DNA of 64,000 nucleotides, taken from NCBI GenBank assembly GCA_903839865.1, contig CAIMEE010000525.1:1-64000 (forward strand). Reading direction: 5' to 3'. The notes under the pieces were generated by a model. That model saw nothing but the letters and a program-made list of their open reading frames with translations. It searched no databases and was not told the DNA's origin. Positions 16,101-25,147 of this stretch are shown here, in pieces. The position numbers and the translations under genes were made by a program. This DNA comes from Enhydrobacter aerosaccus. GTDB lineage: Bacteria > Pseudomonadota > Alphaproteobacteria > Reyranellales > Reyranellaceae. The stretch's first letter is position 1, and every line of letters starts with the position of its first letter.

Positions 16101-16901
16101 ATGGAAAAGCCCTACCTCAAGTTCGAGCAGATCGGCATGAGCTTCCGCCGCGGCCAGATGGCGACGGAAGTGCTGCGCGACGTCAACCTCACCATCCGGA
16201 AAGGCGAATTCGTCTCGCTGATCGGCCACTCGGGCTGCGGCAAGTCGACCTTGCTCAACATCCTGGGCGGCCTGCTGACCTCGACGACCGGCGAGGTCTT
16301 CCTCGAGAACAAGGTCGTCGACGAACCCGGCCCCGACCGCGCCATCGTCTTCCAGAACCACTCGCTGCTGCCGTGGCTCACCGTCTACGGCAACGTCGCG
16401 ATCGCCGTCGACAAGGTGTTCGGCTCATCGAAGAGCAAGGAAGAGCGTCACGACTGGGTGATGCACAATCTCGAGCTGGTCCAGATGGCGCAGGCCAAGG
16501 ACAAGCGGCCGCACGAGATCTCGGGCGGCATGAAGCAGCGGGTCGGCATCGCCCGCGCGCTCGCCATGCAGCCCAAGGTGCTGCTGATGGACGAGCCGTT
16601 CGGCGCGCTCGACGCCCTGACCCGCGCCCATCTGCAGGACAGCGTCATGGAGATCCATGCCAAGCTCGGCAACACGGTGATGATGATCACCCACGATGTC
16701 GACGAGGCGGTGCTGCTGTCGGATCGCGTGGTGATGATGACCAACGGACCGGCCGCCACGATCGGCGAGATCCTCGACGTCGACCTGCCGCGCCCGCGGC
16801 GCCGGCTGGAGCTCGCGATCGCGCCCGAGTATGCGCGCTGCCGCGCGGCCGTGTTGGAGTTCCTCTACGCACGTCACCGCGTTCCGGCGCGGGCGGCGTA
16901 G
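16101..16901 (+). CDS. nrtD: Nitrate ABC transporter ATP-binding protein, NrtD-like
   Basis: A 266-residue single-domain ATPase: Walker A GHSGCGKST, Q-loop FQNHSLLPWL, signature SGGMKQRVGIARAL, Walker B VLLMDEPFGALD, switch histidine in MITHDVDEAVLLSDRV. It lacks the NrtA-like C-terminal sensor domain of cyanobacterial NrtC, so it resembles NrtD and probably acts as a homodimer. AGGAGG lies 9-10 nt before the ATG. It completes the importer encoded by the two preceding genes. Confidence 0.92.
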   Translation: MEKPYLKFEQIGMSFRRGQMATEVLRDVNLTIRKGEFVSLIGHSGCGKSTLLNILGGLLTSTTGEVFLENKVVDEPGPDRAIVFQNHSLLPWLTVYGNVAIAVDKVFGSSKSKEERHDWVMHNLELVQMAQAKDKRPHEISGGMKQRVGIARALAMQPKVLLMDEPFGALDALTRAHLQDSVMEIHAKLGNTVMMITHDVDEAVLLSDRVVMMTNGPAATIGEILDVDLPRPRRRLELAIAPEYARCRAAVLEFLYARHRVPARAA

Positions 16902-16910
16902 GCGTCCGCC

Positions 16911-18704
16911 ATGAGCGAGTTCGACGCCGAGCAGAAGCAGTGGCTGCAGGGTTTCGTGAGCGGCATCGAGGCCCGCAAGGCCGCCGACAAGCTCGCGACC
17001 CGCACGGCCACTGCCGCGGCGTCGCCGACTGTCGGGCCGGACGCCCTGCAGTATGCCGCGCAGGACCGCACCGTCGCGGCCGGTGGCAAGCTGGTGGCCG
17101 AGGAAGTCGCCAAGCGCGCGAAGCATCCGCTCGATCGCTGGGACGAGGTCGTGGTGCGCTCGGAGGCGGGACAGTTTCCCAAGGGCATCGACGTTTTCCT
17201 GACCAAGTATCAGGGCCTGTTCTATGTCGCACCCGCGCAGGACTCCTTCATGTGCCGCCTGCGCATCCCCAACGGCATCCTGAACGCCTGGCAGTTCCGC
17301 GGCCTCGCCGATGCGGCGGAGTCCTTCGGCGGCGGCTATGCCGATGTGACGACGCGGGCCAATTTGCAGATCCGCGAAATCGATGCCGGCAACGCGATCG
17401 ATCTGCTGGCGGCGATCCAGGCGGTGGGCCTCACCTCGCGCGGCTCGGGCGCCGACAATATTCGCAACGTCACCGGCGGGGCCACGGCCGGCGTCGATCC
17501 GCAGGAGCTGTACGACACGCGTCCACTCTGTCGCGACATGCAGCTCTACATCCTCAATCACCGCGAAATGTACGGCCTGCCGCGCAAGTTCAACATCGCC
17601 TTCGATGGCGGCGGCAAGGTGCCAACCTTGGAGGACACCAACGACATCGGCTTCGTCGCGGCCAAGGTGACCGGCGGCCCAGATATCAATTCCGGCATCG
17701 AGCCCGGCATCTATTTCCATCTGCAGCTGGGCGGCATCACCGGCCATCTCGATTTCGCCTTCGAGACCGGCGTGCTCCTGAAGCCGGAAGAATGCGTGAA
17801 GGCGGCTGGCGCCGTCGTGCGCGCCTTCATCGCCCATGGCGATCGCACCAACCGCCTCAAGGCGCGGATGAAGTACGTGATCGATCGCCTGGGCCGCGAC
17901 GCCTTCCTGGCCGAGGTCGAGAATGAATACGGTCAGCCGCTGCGCCGGATCGGCAAGGCCACCATTGCGCCTCGGCCGCTGGCCGACAAGCACGGCCACG
18001 TTGGCGTCCACCCTCAGAAGCAGGCGGGCCTCAACTATCTCGGCGTCGTGCTGCCGGTCGGCCGCATCACGTCGGAACAGATGCGCGGCATCGCCGAGAT
18101 CGCGCAACGCTTCGGTAGCGGCACGATCCGCCTCACCGTGTGGCAGAATTTTCTTATCTCCGACGTGGCCGACAAGGATGTCGGCGTCTGCATAAGCGCG
18201 ATCCAGGCGCTGGGCCTCGGCGTCGAGGCGAGCGCGATCCGGCGCGGGCTGGTCGCCTGCACCGGCAACGCCGGCTGCAAGTTCGCGGCCTCCAACACCA
18301 AGGGCCACGCGCTGAAGCTCGCCGACTATCTCGAAGCGCGCGTGCCCGTCGACCTGCCGGTGAACATCCACCTGACGGGCTGCCACCATTCCTGCGCCCA
18401 GCACTATGTCGGCGACATCGGTCTTCTCGCTGCCAAGGTCGAGCGCGGCGAGGACAGTCTCGAGGGCTATCACGTCTATATTGGCGGCGGCGCGGCCTCG
18501 ACGAACGAGCAGGCGATGGCGCGCGAGTATCAGCGCGACGTGGTTTTCGACGAGCTGCCTGCGCTGATCGAGAGGCTGCTAGCGGCCTGGCTCGCCTATC
18601 GCGCATCCGAGACCGAGACATTCTTTGAATTCTGCAAGCGCCACGAGATCGTCGCACTCCAGGAACTGGCGGGCCGTACGCCATTGCGGGCGGTCGCGGC
18701 ATGA
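16911..18704 (+). CDS. nirA: Assimilatory nitrite reductase, NirA-type (siroheme, 4Fe-4S)
   Basis: A 597-residue enzyme that reduces nitrite to ammonium with six electrons. It has the duplicated nitrite/sulfite reductase fold and the siroheme/4Fe-4S cysteines C450, C456 (CTGNAGC) and C491, C495 (CHHSC). It is a single-chain, ferredoxin-type enzyme without the FAD/NAD(P)H domain of NirB. Electrons must therefore come from another protein, probably the product of the next gene, which it overlaps by 4 bp. Residues 4-18 (FDAEQKQWLQGFVSG) strikingly resemble residues 21-34 of that neighbour, which could be a shared docking segment. Confidence 0.93.
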   Translation: MSEFDAEQKQWLQGFVSGIEARKAADKLATRTATAAASPTVGPDALQYAAQDRTVAAGGKLVAEEVAKRAKHPLDRWDEVVVRSEAGQFPKGIDVFLTKYQGLFYVAPAQDSFMCRLRIPNGILNAWQFRGLADAAESFGGGYADVTTRANLQIREIDAGNAIDLLAAIQAVGLTSRGSGADNIRNVTGGATAGVDPQELYDTRPLCRDMQLYILNHREMYGLPRKFNIAFDGGGKVPTLEDTNDIGFVAAKVTGGPDINSGIEPGIYFHLQLGGITGHLDFAFETGVLLKPEECVKAAGAVVRAFIAHGDRTNRLKARMKYVIDRLGRDAFLAEVENEYGQPLRRIGKATIAPRPLADKHGHVGVHPQKQAGLNYLGVVLPVGRITSEQMRGIAEIAQRFGSGTIRLTVWQNFLISDVADKDVGVCISAIQALGLGVEASAIRRGLVACTGNAGCKFAASNTKGHALKLADYLEARVPVDLPVNIHLTGCHHSCAQHYVGDIGLLAAKVERGEDSLEGYHVYIGGGAASTNEQAMAREYQRDVVFDELPALIERLLAAWLAYRASETETFFEFCKRHEIVALQELAGRTPLRAVAA

Positions 18705-20290
18705 ACGTGATGACGCCCATCCCCGCTGAGGTTCCGGCGTTGATCCCGGAGAATGCGCCGTTCTCGACCGAACAGCGCGCATGGCTGAATGGCTTCTTCG
18801 CCGCCTACCTCGGCGTCAATGGCGAAGGGTCGAGCGAACCTGCAGCGGCGGCCGACGATAGCGATCCCAACGAGGAGTTTCCCTGGCACGACGCCTCGCT
18901 CGCGATGGCCGAGCGGATGGACCTCGCGAAGGACGCCAAGCCCAAGCGTCAGTTGATGGCGGCGATGGCGCAGCTCGATTGCGGCCAGTGCGGCTATCTC
19001 TGCCAGACCTATGCCGAGGCGGTATGGTCGGGCGCCGAGGCCGACATGGGCCGCTGCGTGCCGGGCGGCAAGGAAACCCAGCGCAAGCTCAAGGAGCTGA
19101 TGACGGTGCTCGAGCCGCAGCGCGACGGCGGCGCGATCGGCGCGCCGGCGCTGAAGCCGGAAGGTGCGATCGGCACGCGCGACCGGCCAGCTCTGGCGAC
19201 GCTGATCGATGCCCATCCGCTCAGCCGCGGCGATTCGGGCAAGGACGTGCGGCACGTCGTGTTCGATCTCTCGACCACCGATCTCACTTACGAGGCGGGC
19301 GACAGTCTGGGTGTCTACGCGCGCAAGAACCCCGAGCTGGTGCAGGCCGTGCTCGATCGCCTGGGCGCTAGCGGCGAGGAGATGGTGGCGTTCGACGGCG
19401 ATGCGCTGCCGCTGCGCCAGGTGCTGCTGAGCAAGGTCGACATCGCGCGGCCGAGCGACGAGGCCCTGGAGTTTCTGGCCACGCGCGCGTTCAACGAAGA
19501 GGACGTGAAGGGCTTGCTGGCTCTGGCGCGCGGCGAGGGACGGCCGGAACTCGCCGAAGCCGATCTGCTCGACGTGTTGATGGCGTTCCCGTCGGTGATG
19601 CCGTCGCTGCCTGGCCTGCTGAAGTCGCTCGATCGGTTGCAGCCGCGCCTCTATTCGATCGCTTCGTCGCCCAAGGCGCATCCGAAGGAAGTGCATCTCA
19701 CTGTCTCTGCCGTTCGCTGGGACGCCAACGACCGCACGCGCACCGGCATCGGCTCGTGCTATCTCGCCGACTTCGCCAGACCCGGCGACGTGATCCCGGT
19801 GTTCGTGCAGAAGAGCCACGGCTTCCATCCGCCGCTCGACGACGCGGCACCCGCGATCATGATCGGACCGGGTACCGGCATCGCGCCGTTCCGCGCCTTC
19901 CTCGAGGAACGCGAGGCGCGCGGCGCCAAGGGAAAGAACTGGCTGTTCTTCGGCGACCAGAAGCGCAGCAACGATTTCCTCTACGAGGACCAGATCGTGG
20001 ACTGGCAGCGACGCGGCGTGCTGGCGAGACTCGATCTCGCCTTCTCGCGCGACCAGGCCGACAAGATCTACGTCCAGCACCGCATGCAGGAGTCTGCCGC
20101 CGAGCTGTGGGCGTGGATGGAACAAGGCGGTCACTTCTATGTCTGCGGCGATGCCAAGCGCATGGCCAAGGATGTCGAGGACACGCTGCTGCAGATCGCG
20201 GTCGACCACGGCAAGAAGAGTGCGGGCGAGGCGAAGGCCTGGCTCGACGGCCTCGCCAAGGCCGGCCGCTACCAACGCGACGTCTACTGA
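18701..20290 (+). CDS. FAD/NAD(P)H reductase with RnfB-like Fe-S domain (CysJ-like, no flavodoxin domain)
   Basis: A 529-residue protein. Residues about 150-529 match the FAD- and NAD(P)H-binding half of CysJ/cytochrome-P450-reductase: RLYSIASSP for FAD, MIGPGTGIAPFRAFL for the nucleotide, YVCGDAKRMAKDV, and the C-terminal YQRDVY. The usual N-terminal flavodoxin domain is missing. In its place is a four-cysteine segment C94-x2-C97-x3-C101-x17-C119 (LDCGQCGYLCQTYAEA, then RCVPGG), like the Fe-S domain of RnfB. It probably passes NAD(P)H electrons via FAD and a 4Fe-4S cluster to NirA and/or NasA. The TGATG overlap with nasA supports joint assembly. Confidence 0.87.
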   Translation: MNVMTPIPAEVPALIPENAPFSTEQRAWLNGFFAAYLGVNGEGSSEPAAAADDSDPNEEFPWHDASLAMAERMDLAKDAKPKRQLMAAMAQLDCGQCGYLCQTYAEAVWSGAEADMGRCVPGGKETQRKLKELMTVLEPQRDGGAIGAPALKPEGAIGTRDRPALATLIDAHPLSRGDSGKDVRHVVFDLSTTDLTYEAGDSLGVYARKNPELVQAVLDRLGASGEEMVAFDGDALPLRQVLLSKVDIARPSDEALEFLATRAFNEEDVKGLLALARGEGRPELAEADLLDVLMAFPSVMPSLPGLLKSLDRLQPRLYSIASSPKAHPKEVHLTVSAVRWDANDRTRTGIGSCYLADFARPGDVIPVFVQKSHGFHPPLDDAAPAIMIGPGTGIAPFRAFLEEREARGAKGKNWLFFGDQKRSNDFLYEDQIVDWQRRGVLARLDLAFSRDQADKIYVQHRMQESAAELWAWMEQGGHFYVCGDAKRMAKDVEDTLLQIAVDHGKKSAGEAKAWLDGLAKAGRYQRDVY

Positions 20291-22863
20291 TGGTTCGTAC
20301 GACCTGCCCCTATTGCGGCGTGGGCTGCGGGATCGTGGCGGGTCCCGATGGGCGGGGCGGCGCCTTGATCGAGGGCGACAAGGACCATCCCGCCAATCGC
20401 GGTCGCCTCTGCTCCAAGGGCGCGGCGCTGGGCGAGACGCTCTCGCTCGAGGATCGTCTTCTTTATCCGGAGATCGACGGTCGGCGCGTGTCGTGGGACA
20501 CCGCCCTCGACAAGGTGGCCTCGGGCTTTCGCGACGTCATCGCCAAGCACGGCCCGGACGCGGTGGCCTTTTATGTCTCGGGCCAGCTCCTGACCGAGGA
20601 CTATTACGCCGCCAACAAGCTGATCAAGGGCTTCCTCGGCACCGCCAACATCGACACCAACTCCCGGCTCTGCATGGCCTCGTCGGTCGCGGGCCACAAG
20701 CGCGCCTTCGGCAGCGACACGGTGCCGGGCCAGTACGAGGATTTCGAGCTCGCCGATCTCGTCGTGCTGGTCGGCAGCAATCTCGCCTGGTGTCATCCGG
20801 TGCTGTTCCAGCGCCTCGAGGCTGCCAAACGCGAGCGGCCACAGATGAAGGTCGTGGTGATCGATCCGCGCCGCACCGAGACCTGCGACATCGCCGATCT
20901 GCATCTCGCACTCGCGCCCGGCAGCGACGTGGCGCTGTTCAACGCCCTGCTGCTGCAGTTGCCCAGAAGCGATTTCGTCGACAGGTACACGTCCGGCGTC
21001 GACGCGGCCGTCGAGGCGGCGCTCGGGAGTGATGTGGCCCAATGCGAGCTGGCGGAGAAAGACGTCGCGACCTTCTTCGACTGGTTCTGCGCCACAGAGA
21101 AGACGGTCACGCTCTATTCGCAGGGCGTGAACCAGTCGAGCGCCGGCACCGACAAGGTGAACGCGATCCTGAACTGCCATCTGCTGACGGGCCGCATCGG
21201 CCGGCCGGGCATGGGGCCGTTCTCGATCACCGGCCAGCCCAATGCGATGGGGGGCCGCGAAGTGGGCGCGCTGTCGAACACGCTGGCGGCGCACATGGAT
21301 TTCGCGCCCGCCGATGTCGAGCGCGTCGGTCGCTTCTGGAACGCCTCGCGCATGGCGAGCAAGCCCGGCCTGAAGGCGGTCGATCTGTTCGAGGCCGTGG
21401 GCCGCGGCGAGATCAAGGCAATCTGGATCATGGCGACCAATCCCGTGGCGAGCCTGCCCAACGCCGACGCTGTGCGCGCCGCATTGGAGTCGTGCGAGCT
21501 CTCCGTGGTCTCCGAGGCGATCCGTGCCAGCGATACCGTCGATGCCTGCAAGGTGCGCTTGCCGGCGCTCGCATGGGCCGAGAAGGACGGGACCGTCACC
21601 AGCTCGGAGCGCGGCATCTCGCGCCAGCGGCCGTTCCTGCCGCCGCCCGGCGAGGCGCGCCAGGACTGGTGGATCCTGTCGCAGGTCGCGCGACGTCTCG
21701 GCCACAGCGCGGCCTTTGCCTGGAGCGGTGTCGCCGATATCTTCCGGGAACATGCGGCGCTGTCGGCATTCGAGAACGACGGCGCGCGCGACTTCGACAT
21801 CGGTGAACAGGCCGCCCTCGACGACGCGGCTTACGAGGCGCTGCGGCCGTTCATCTGGGGCAAACCGCGCTTCTTCGCCGATGGCGCGTTCTATACGCCC
21901 GACCGGCGCGCGCGCTTCGTGGCGACGCCGGCGCGTGCGCCATCGAACGCTCCCGACGTCGAACGTCCGTTGCGCCTCAACACGGGCAGGGTGCGCGATC
22001 AGTGGCACACGATGACGCGCACGGGAAAGTCCGCGCGCCTTGCGGGCCATCGGCCCGAACCTACAGTCGAGATGAATCCCCGCGATGCCTCGGAACGTGG
22101 ATTACAGAACGGCGACATTGCCGAGGTGACGAGCAGTTGGGGTCGCGCCGTGCTCAGGGTGCACGTGTCCGACGCGGTGCGGCCGGGCGAAGCCTTCGCG
22201 CCGATGCACTGGACGGCGCAGGTCTCGCGCGCCGGCCGCATCAATGGCGCGGTGAACCCGCCAGTCGATCCCGTGTCGGGTCAGCCGGAACTCAAGCACA
22301 CGCCGGTCGAAGCCCGACGCATCGATGTGAAATGGCATGGCACGATTCTCGCTCGCCGACCGATCATGTTGCCGGACATCACCTACTGGACTCGGATCAA
22401 GGGCAGCGGCTTCGAGGCCTATGTGCTGGCCGGCGAGGAGCCGCTTGCTGCGGCGCGGCAGAAGCTGTCGGCCGCTCTGCGGGCGAGCAATCCGGGTCCG
22501 TGGCTCGAGGGTGCATCGGGAGTCGGCGCGGTGATCGGCGACGGCGTGCTAGAGGCGGTGATGTCGCTCGGCGCGACGCACGACGAGAGCGTGCGCGACC
22601 GGCTCGCGCCATTCCTGTCGATGGGCCGCCTGGACGTCGAGCAACGCGATGCTCTCCTGCACGGCGGCGATGCAGTCGATCGTGGCGGCGAGATCTGCGC
22701 CTGCTTCGGTGTCTCCACCGCCGCCGTGACGGCCGCTATTGCCGCCGGCGCCACTTCACTCGAAGCGATCGGTGCCGTCACCAGGGCCGGCAGCAACTGC
22801 GGCTCGTGCCGTCCCGAGCTGCGCACCCTCGTGCGGGCAAGCCGCGCGAAGCAGGCCGCGTGA
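20290..22863 (+). CDS. nasA: Assimilatory nitrate reductase catalytic subunit with C-terminal BFD-like domain
   Basis: An 857-residue molybdopterin (bis-MGD) enzyme reducing nitrate to nitrite in the cytoplasm. The N-terminal 4Fe-4S ligands are C6, C9, C13 and C41 (CPYCGVGC, RLCSKG). The Mo-binding region and a C-terminal molydopterin dinucleotide-binding domain (from about residue 560, with RVRDQWHTMTRTGKS) follow. The last 60 residues carry a BFD-like 2Fe-2S motif, C803-x-C805 and C837-x2-C840, a likely electron entry point. No Tat signal is present, as expected for an assimilatory enzyme. It starts in an overlap with the reductase stop and its own stop overlaps cysG. Confidence 0.94.
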   Translation: MVRTTCPYCGVGCGIVAGPDGRGGALIEGDKDHPANRGRLCSKGAALGETLSLEDRLLYPEIDGRRVSWDTALDKVASGFRDVIAKHGPDAVAFYVSGQLLTEDYYAANKLIKGFLGTANIDTNSRLCMASSVAGHKRAFGSDTVPGQYEDFELADLVVLVGSNLAWCHPVLFQRLEAAKRERPQMKVVVIDPRRTETCDIADLHLALAPGSDVALFNALLLQLPRSDFVDRYTSGVDAAVEAALGSDVAQCELAEKDVATFFDWFCATEKTVTLYSQGVNQSSAGTDKVNAILNCHLLTGRIGRPGMGPFSITGQPNAMGGREVGALSNTLAAHMDFAPADVERVGRFWNASRMASKPGLKAVDLFEAVGRGEIKAIWIMATNPVASLPNADAVRAALESCELSVVSEAIRASDTVDACKVRLPALAWAEKDGTVTSSERGISRQRPFLPPPGEARQDWWILSQVARRLGHSAAFAWSGVADIFREHAALSAFENDGARDFDIGEQAALDDAAYEALRPFIWGKPRFFADGAFYTPDRRARFVATPARAPSNAPDVERPLRLNTGRVRDQWHTMTRTGKSARLAGHRPEPTVEMNPRDASERGLQNGDIAEVTSSWGRAVLRVHVSDAVRPGEAFAPMHWTAQVSRAGRINGAVNPPVDPVSGQPELKHTPVEARRIDVKWHGTILARRPIMLPDITYWTRIKGSGFEAYVLAGEEPLAAARQKLSAALRASNPGPWLEGASGVGAVIGDGVLEAVMSLGATHDESVRDRLAPFLSMGRLDVEQRDALLHGGDAVDRGGEICACFGVSTAAVTAAIAAGATSLEAIGAVTRAGSNCGSCRPELRTLVRASRAKQAA

Positions 22864-23870
22864 TGCAGACCTTTCCGCTCTTCCTCTCGTTGACCGATCG
22901 CCGCGCGCTGGTCGTGGGCGGCGGCGAACCCGCGGCGCGCAAGGCCGAGCTGCTGTTGCAGGCGGGCGCACGCGTGACCCTGATCGCCGAGACGGTGACG
23001 GGCGAGATCGCGCAGCTGATCGCCGAGGGGCGCATCGCCTGGGCCGGCCACCATTTTGATCCGGCCGATCTCGACGGCATCATGCTCGTCATCGTGGCCA
23101 CCGAGGACGGCGCGTTGCAGGCGCGCGTGTCGCATGAAGCGCAGCAGCGCTGCGTGCCGGTGAACGTCGTCGACCGGCCCAAGCTCTCGAGCTTCATCAT
23201 GCCGGCCATCGTCGATCGCGGACAGATCACGGTGGCGATCTCGACGGCGGGCACGGCGCCCGCGCTGGCGCGAAAAATCCGCGCCGAGATCGAACGCGCG
23301 TTGCCCGCCGCCATCGGCCGCCTCGCACGCTTTGCCGAGATCTTCCGCGAGCAGGTGCGGCGCACGTTGAAGGAGCCGCGCGCACGGCGGCGCTTCTGGG
23401 ATCATGTGTTCGCCGGCCGCGTCGGCGAGCTCGCGCTGGCGGGCGACGAGATCGGCGCACGGCGCGAGCTGATCCGCCTGCTCGACGGCGCGCGCAATCC
23501 GGCGCAGCCGCAGGCGGGCATCGTTCATCTCGTGGGCGCAGGGCCGGGCGATCCCGACCTGCTCACCTTGAAGGCGCATCGCCTGCTGCAGCATGCCGAT
23601 GTCGTCGTCCACGACCCGCTGGTGCCGCGCGAGCTGCTGGCGATGGCGCGGCGCGATGCCGAGCGCATTCCTGCCGGTCTGGAGATCGTCGAGCGCCTGG
23701 CCGCGCTCGCACGCGCGGGCAAGAGCGTAGTCTATCTGAAGAGCGGACGCGGCGGCGACGAGTTGGAGTCCCTGGCTGCGGCCGGCATTGCCGTCGAGGC
23801 CGTTCCCGGTGTCGACGCGACACTGGAATATATGACGCCAGATCGGTCCCGATATTTGCAGGGAGCGTGA
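22863..23870 (+). CDS. cysG: Siroheme synthase CysG with an eroded methyltransferase domain
   Basis: A 335-residue protein against about 460 for full CysG. Residues 1-205 look intact: NAD site VVGGGEPAARKAE, NVVDRPKLSSFIMPA, and the dimerisation region with FWDHVF. This part oxidises precorrin-2 and inserts iron. The SUMT half starts normally at about 219 (IVHLVGAGPGDPDLLTLKA) but then lacks the glycine-rich SAM loop with DPFxFGRGGEE, keeps only SGRGGDELESLAAAGI and AVPGVDATL, and stops some 125 residues early. It is therefore probably a dehydrogenase/ferrochelatase only, serving NirA's siroheme. A separate uroporphyrinogen methyltransferase must exist elsewhere. Confidence 0.88.
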   Translation: MQTFPLFLSLTDRRALVVGGGEPAARKAELLLQAGARVTLIAETVTGEIAQLIAEGRIAWAGHHFDPADLDGIMLVIVATEDGALQARVSHEAQQRCVPVNVVDRPKLSSFIMPAIVDRGQITVAISTAGTAPALARKIRAEIERALPAAIGRLARFAEIFREQVRRTLKEPRARRRFWDHVFAGRVGELALAGDEIGARRELIRLLDGARNPAQPQAGIVHLVGAGPGDPDLLTLKAHRLLQHADVVVHDPLVPRELLAMARRDAERIPAGLEIVERLAALARAGKSVVYLKSGRGGDELESLAAAGIAVEAVPGVDATLEYMTPDRSRYLQGA

Positions 23871-23958
23871 AGATACTGGCGAATTTCGCTTTGTGTCCGA
23901 ATTGGGCTCTGATAGAAGGTCGTGTGATAAAAATGCAACACGGGCTCTTGGGGCGCGA

Positions 23959-24633
23959 ATGCGTAGGTTGTTAGCGAGTTTGGCCACTGTGCTGGCCTTC
24001 GCCGGCGCGGCTCATGCCCAGCCCGACGTCGTGACGCCGAAAAAGGCGCCGACAGTCCAGAAGACGTCGACCCAGGTCGTCCATCCGCCGGCAGCCAAGC
24101 CCGCCACCACGCCGCAGAGCCTGCGCGGCACCCGCTACGGCGGCTTCGCGCCGTCGCTCCCGGTGGCGCCGCCCGACCTCGACACCACCAGCCCGCGCAC
24201 GCTCTCGCTGCTGAACGTCAATTCGAAGGAAGAGCTCACCGTCACCTATTGGTCGGACGGCACCTATCATCGCGACGCGCTGAACCAGCTCAACCACTTC
24301 CTGCGCGACTCGCAGAACAACCAGCAGACCGAGATGGATCCGCTGTTGTTCGACGTGCTGTGGCACACGATGAACGTGACCGGCTATCACGGCACCGTCG
24401 AGGTGCTCTCGGCCTACCGCTCGCCGCAGACCAATGCCTGGCTTGCGTCCGTGAGCCGCGGCGTCGCGCGCGACAGCCAGCACATGAACGGTAACGCGAT
24501 GGACATCCGCTTCCCGGGCGTGCCGGTGTTCAAGATCCGCCAGGCCGGCCGTTCGCTGCAGATGGGCGGCGTCGGCTTCTATCCGCGCTCCGGCTTCGTT
24601 CACCTCGACACCGGCCCTATTCGTTACTGGTAA
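23959..24633 (+). CDS. Secreted DUF882 / peptidase M15A-like protein
   Basis: A 224-residue exported protein. A Sec signal peptide ([20 protein letters not shown], cleaved after AHA) precedes a low-complexity Pro/Thr/Lys linker and a YcbK-like zinc-peptidase domain. Metal-site elements are [13 protein letters not shown] and the final [12 protein letters not shown]. Such proteins are thought to act on peptidoglycan cross-links in the periplasm. ATG at 23959 is chosen because the signal peptide begins there; 22 in-frame upstream codons add only polar residues. The macro-domain gene starts 2 nt downstream. Confidence 0.87.
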   Translation: MRRLLASLATVLAFAGAAHAQPDVVTPKKAPTVQKTSTQVVHPPAAKPATTPQSLRGTRYGGFAPSLPVAPPDLDTTSPRTLSLLNVNSKEELTVTYWSDGTYHRDALNQLNHFLRDSQNNQQTEMDPLLFDVLWHTMNVTGYHGTVEVLSAYRSPQTNAWLASVSRGVARDSQHMNGNAMDIRFPGVPVFKIRQAGRSLQMGGVGFYPRSGFVHLDTGPIRYW

Positions 24634-24634
24634 A

Positions 24635-25147
24635 ATGCTGACGATCGACGTCGTCGAAGGGGACATCACCCGGCTCGACGTCGATGCGATCGTGAACGCC
24701 GCCAACGAAAGTCTGCTGGGCGGCGGCGGTGTCGACGGTGCAATCCATCGAGCAGCAGGTGCAGAGCTTCTCGCCGAATGCCGCACCTTGCACGGCTGTC
24801 CTACCGGCGAAGCGAAGATCACCAAAGGCTATCGGCTGAAGGCGCGTCACGTCATCCATACCGTCGGCCCGGTGTGGAACGGCGGCAAAAGCGGCGAGCC
24901 CGAATTGCTCGCGCGCTGCTACCGCAACAGTCTCACACTCGCGCAGTCTCACCGTCTCACGAGTCTCGCCTTCCCGGCGATCTCGACCGGCGTCTATGGC
25001 TATCCGAAGGAGCCGGCGGCGGAGATCGCCGTGCGCGAGGTAAAGGCGCATGCAGGCGCGCTCGAGCGTGTCGTCTTCTGCTGCTTCGATACGGCGACAG
25101 CCAACCTCTACCGCGGGGTCATTGCCCGTAGCGGTTCGCGTTCTTGA
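24635..25147 (+). CDS. Macro domain protein (O-acetyl-ADP-ribose deacetylase-like, YmdB type)
   Basis: A 170-residue stand-alone macro domain. Core motifs are [20 protein letters not shown] with the catalytic-site asparagines, [14 protein letters not shown], and [17 protein letters not shown]. Family members remove ADP-ribose-linked groups or hydrolyse O-acetyl-ADP-ribose. The 3' end runs 29 bp into the convergent DUF924 gene, an unusual tail-to-tail overlap. Codons in SHRLTS are formed by an exact copy of the 15-nt arm of the repeats at 31541-34605. Confidence 0.92.
   Translation: MLTIDVVEGDITRLDVDAIVNAANESLLGGGGVDGAIHRAAGAELLAECRTLHGCPTGEAKITKGYRLKARHVIHTVGPVWNGGKSGEPELLARCYRNSLTLAQSHRLTSLAFPAISTGVYGYPKEPAAEIAVREVKAHAGALERVVFCCFDTATANLYRGVIARSGSRS
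24946..24960. repeat. Single 15-nt arm of the GTCTCACCGTCTCAC repeat inside the macro-domain gene
   Basis: GTCTCACCGTCTCAC is identical to the arm of the four 40-bp inverted repeats at 31541-34605. The other arm is absent. It is flanked by related bits (CAGTCTCACAC just before, GAGTCTCG just after). It is translated as part of the enzyme. Confidence 0.6.

Noticed and set aside
22863..23959. A frameshift in cysG with the missing SUMT half encoded downstream
   Set aside because: I looked for the SUMT C-terminal blocks in all frames after 23870 and saw none before the next gene's signal peptide; the loss also includes internal segments upstream of the stop.
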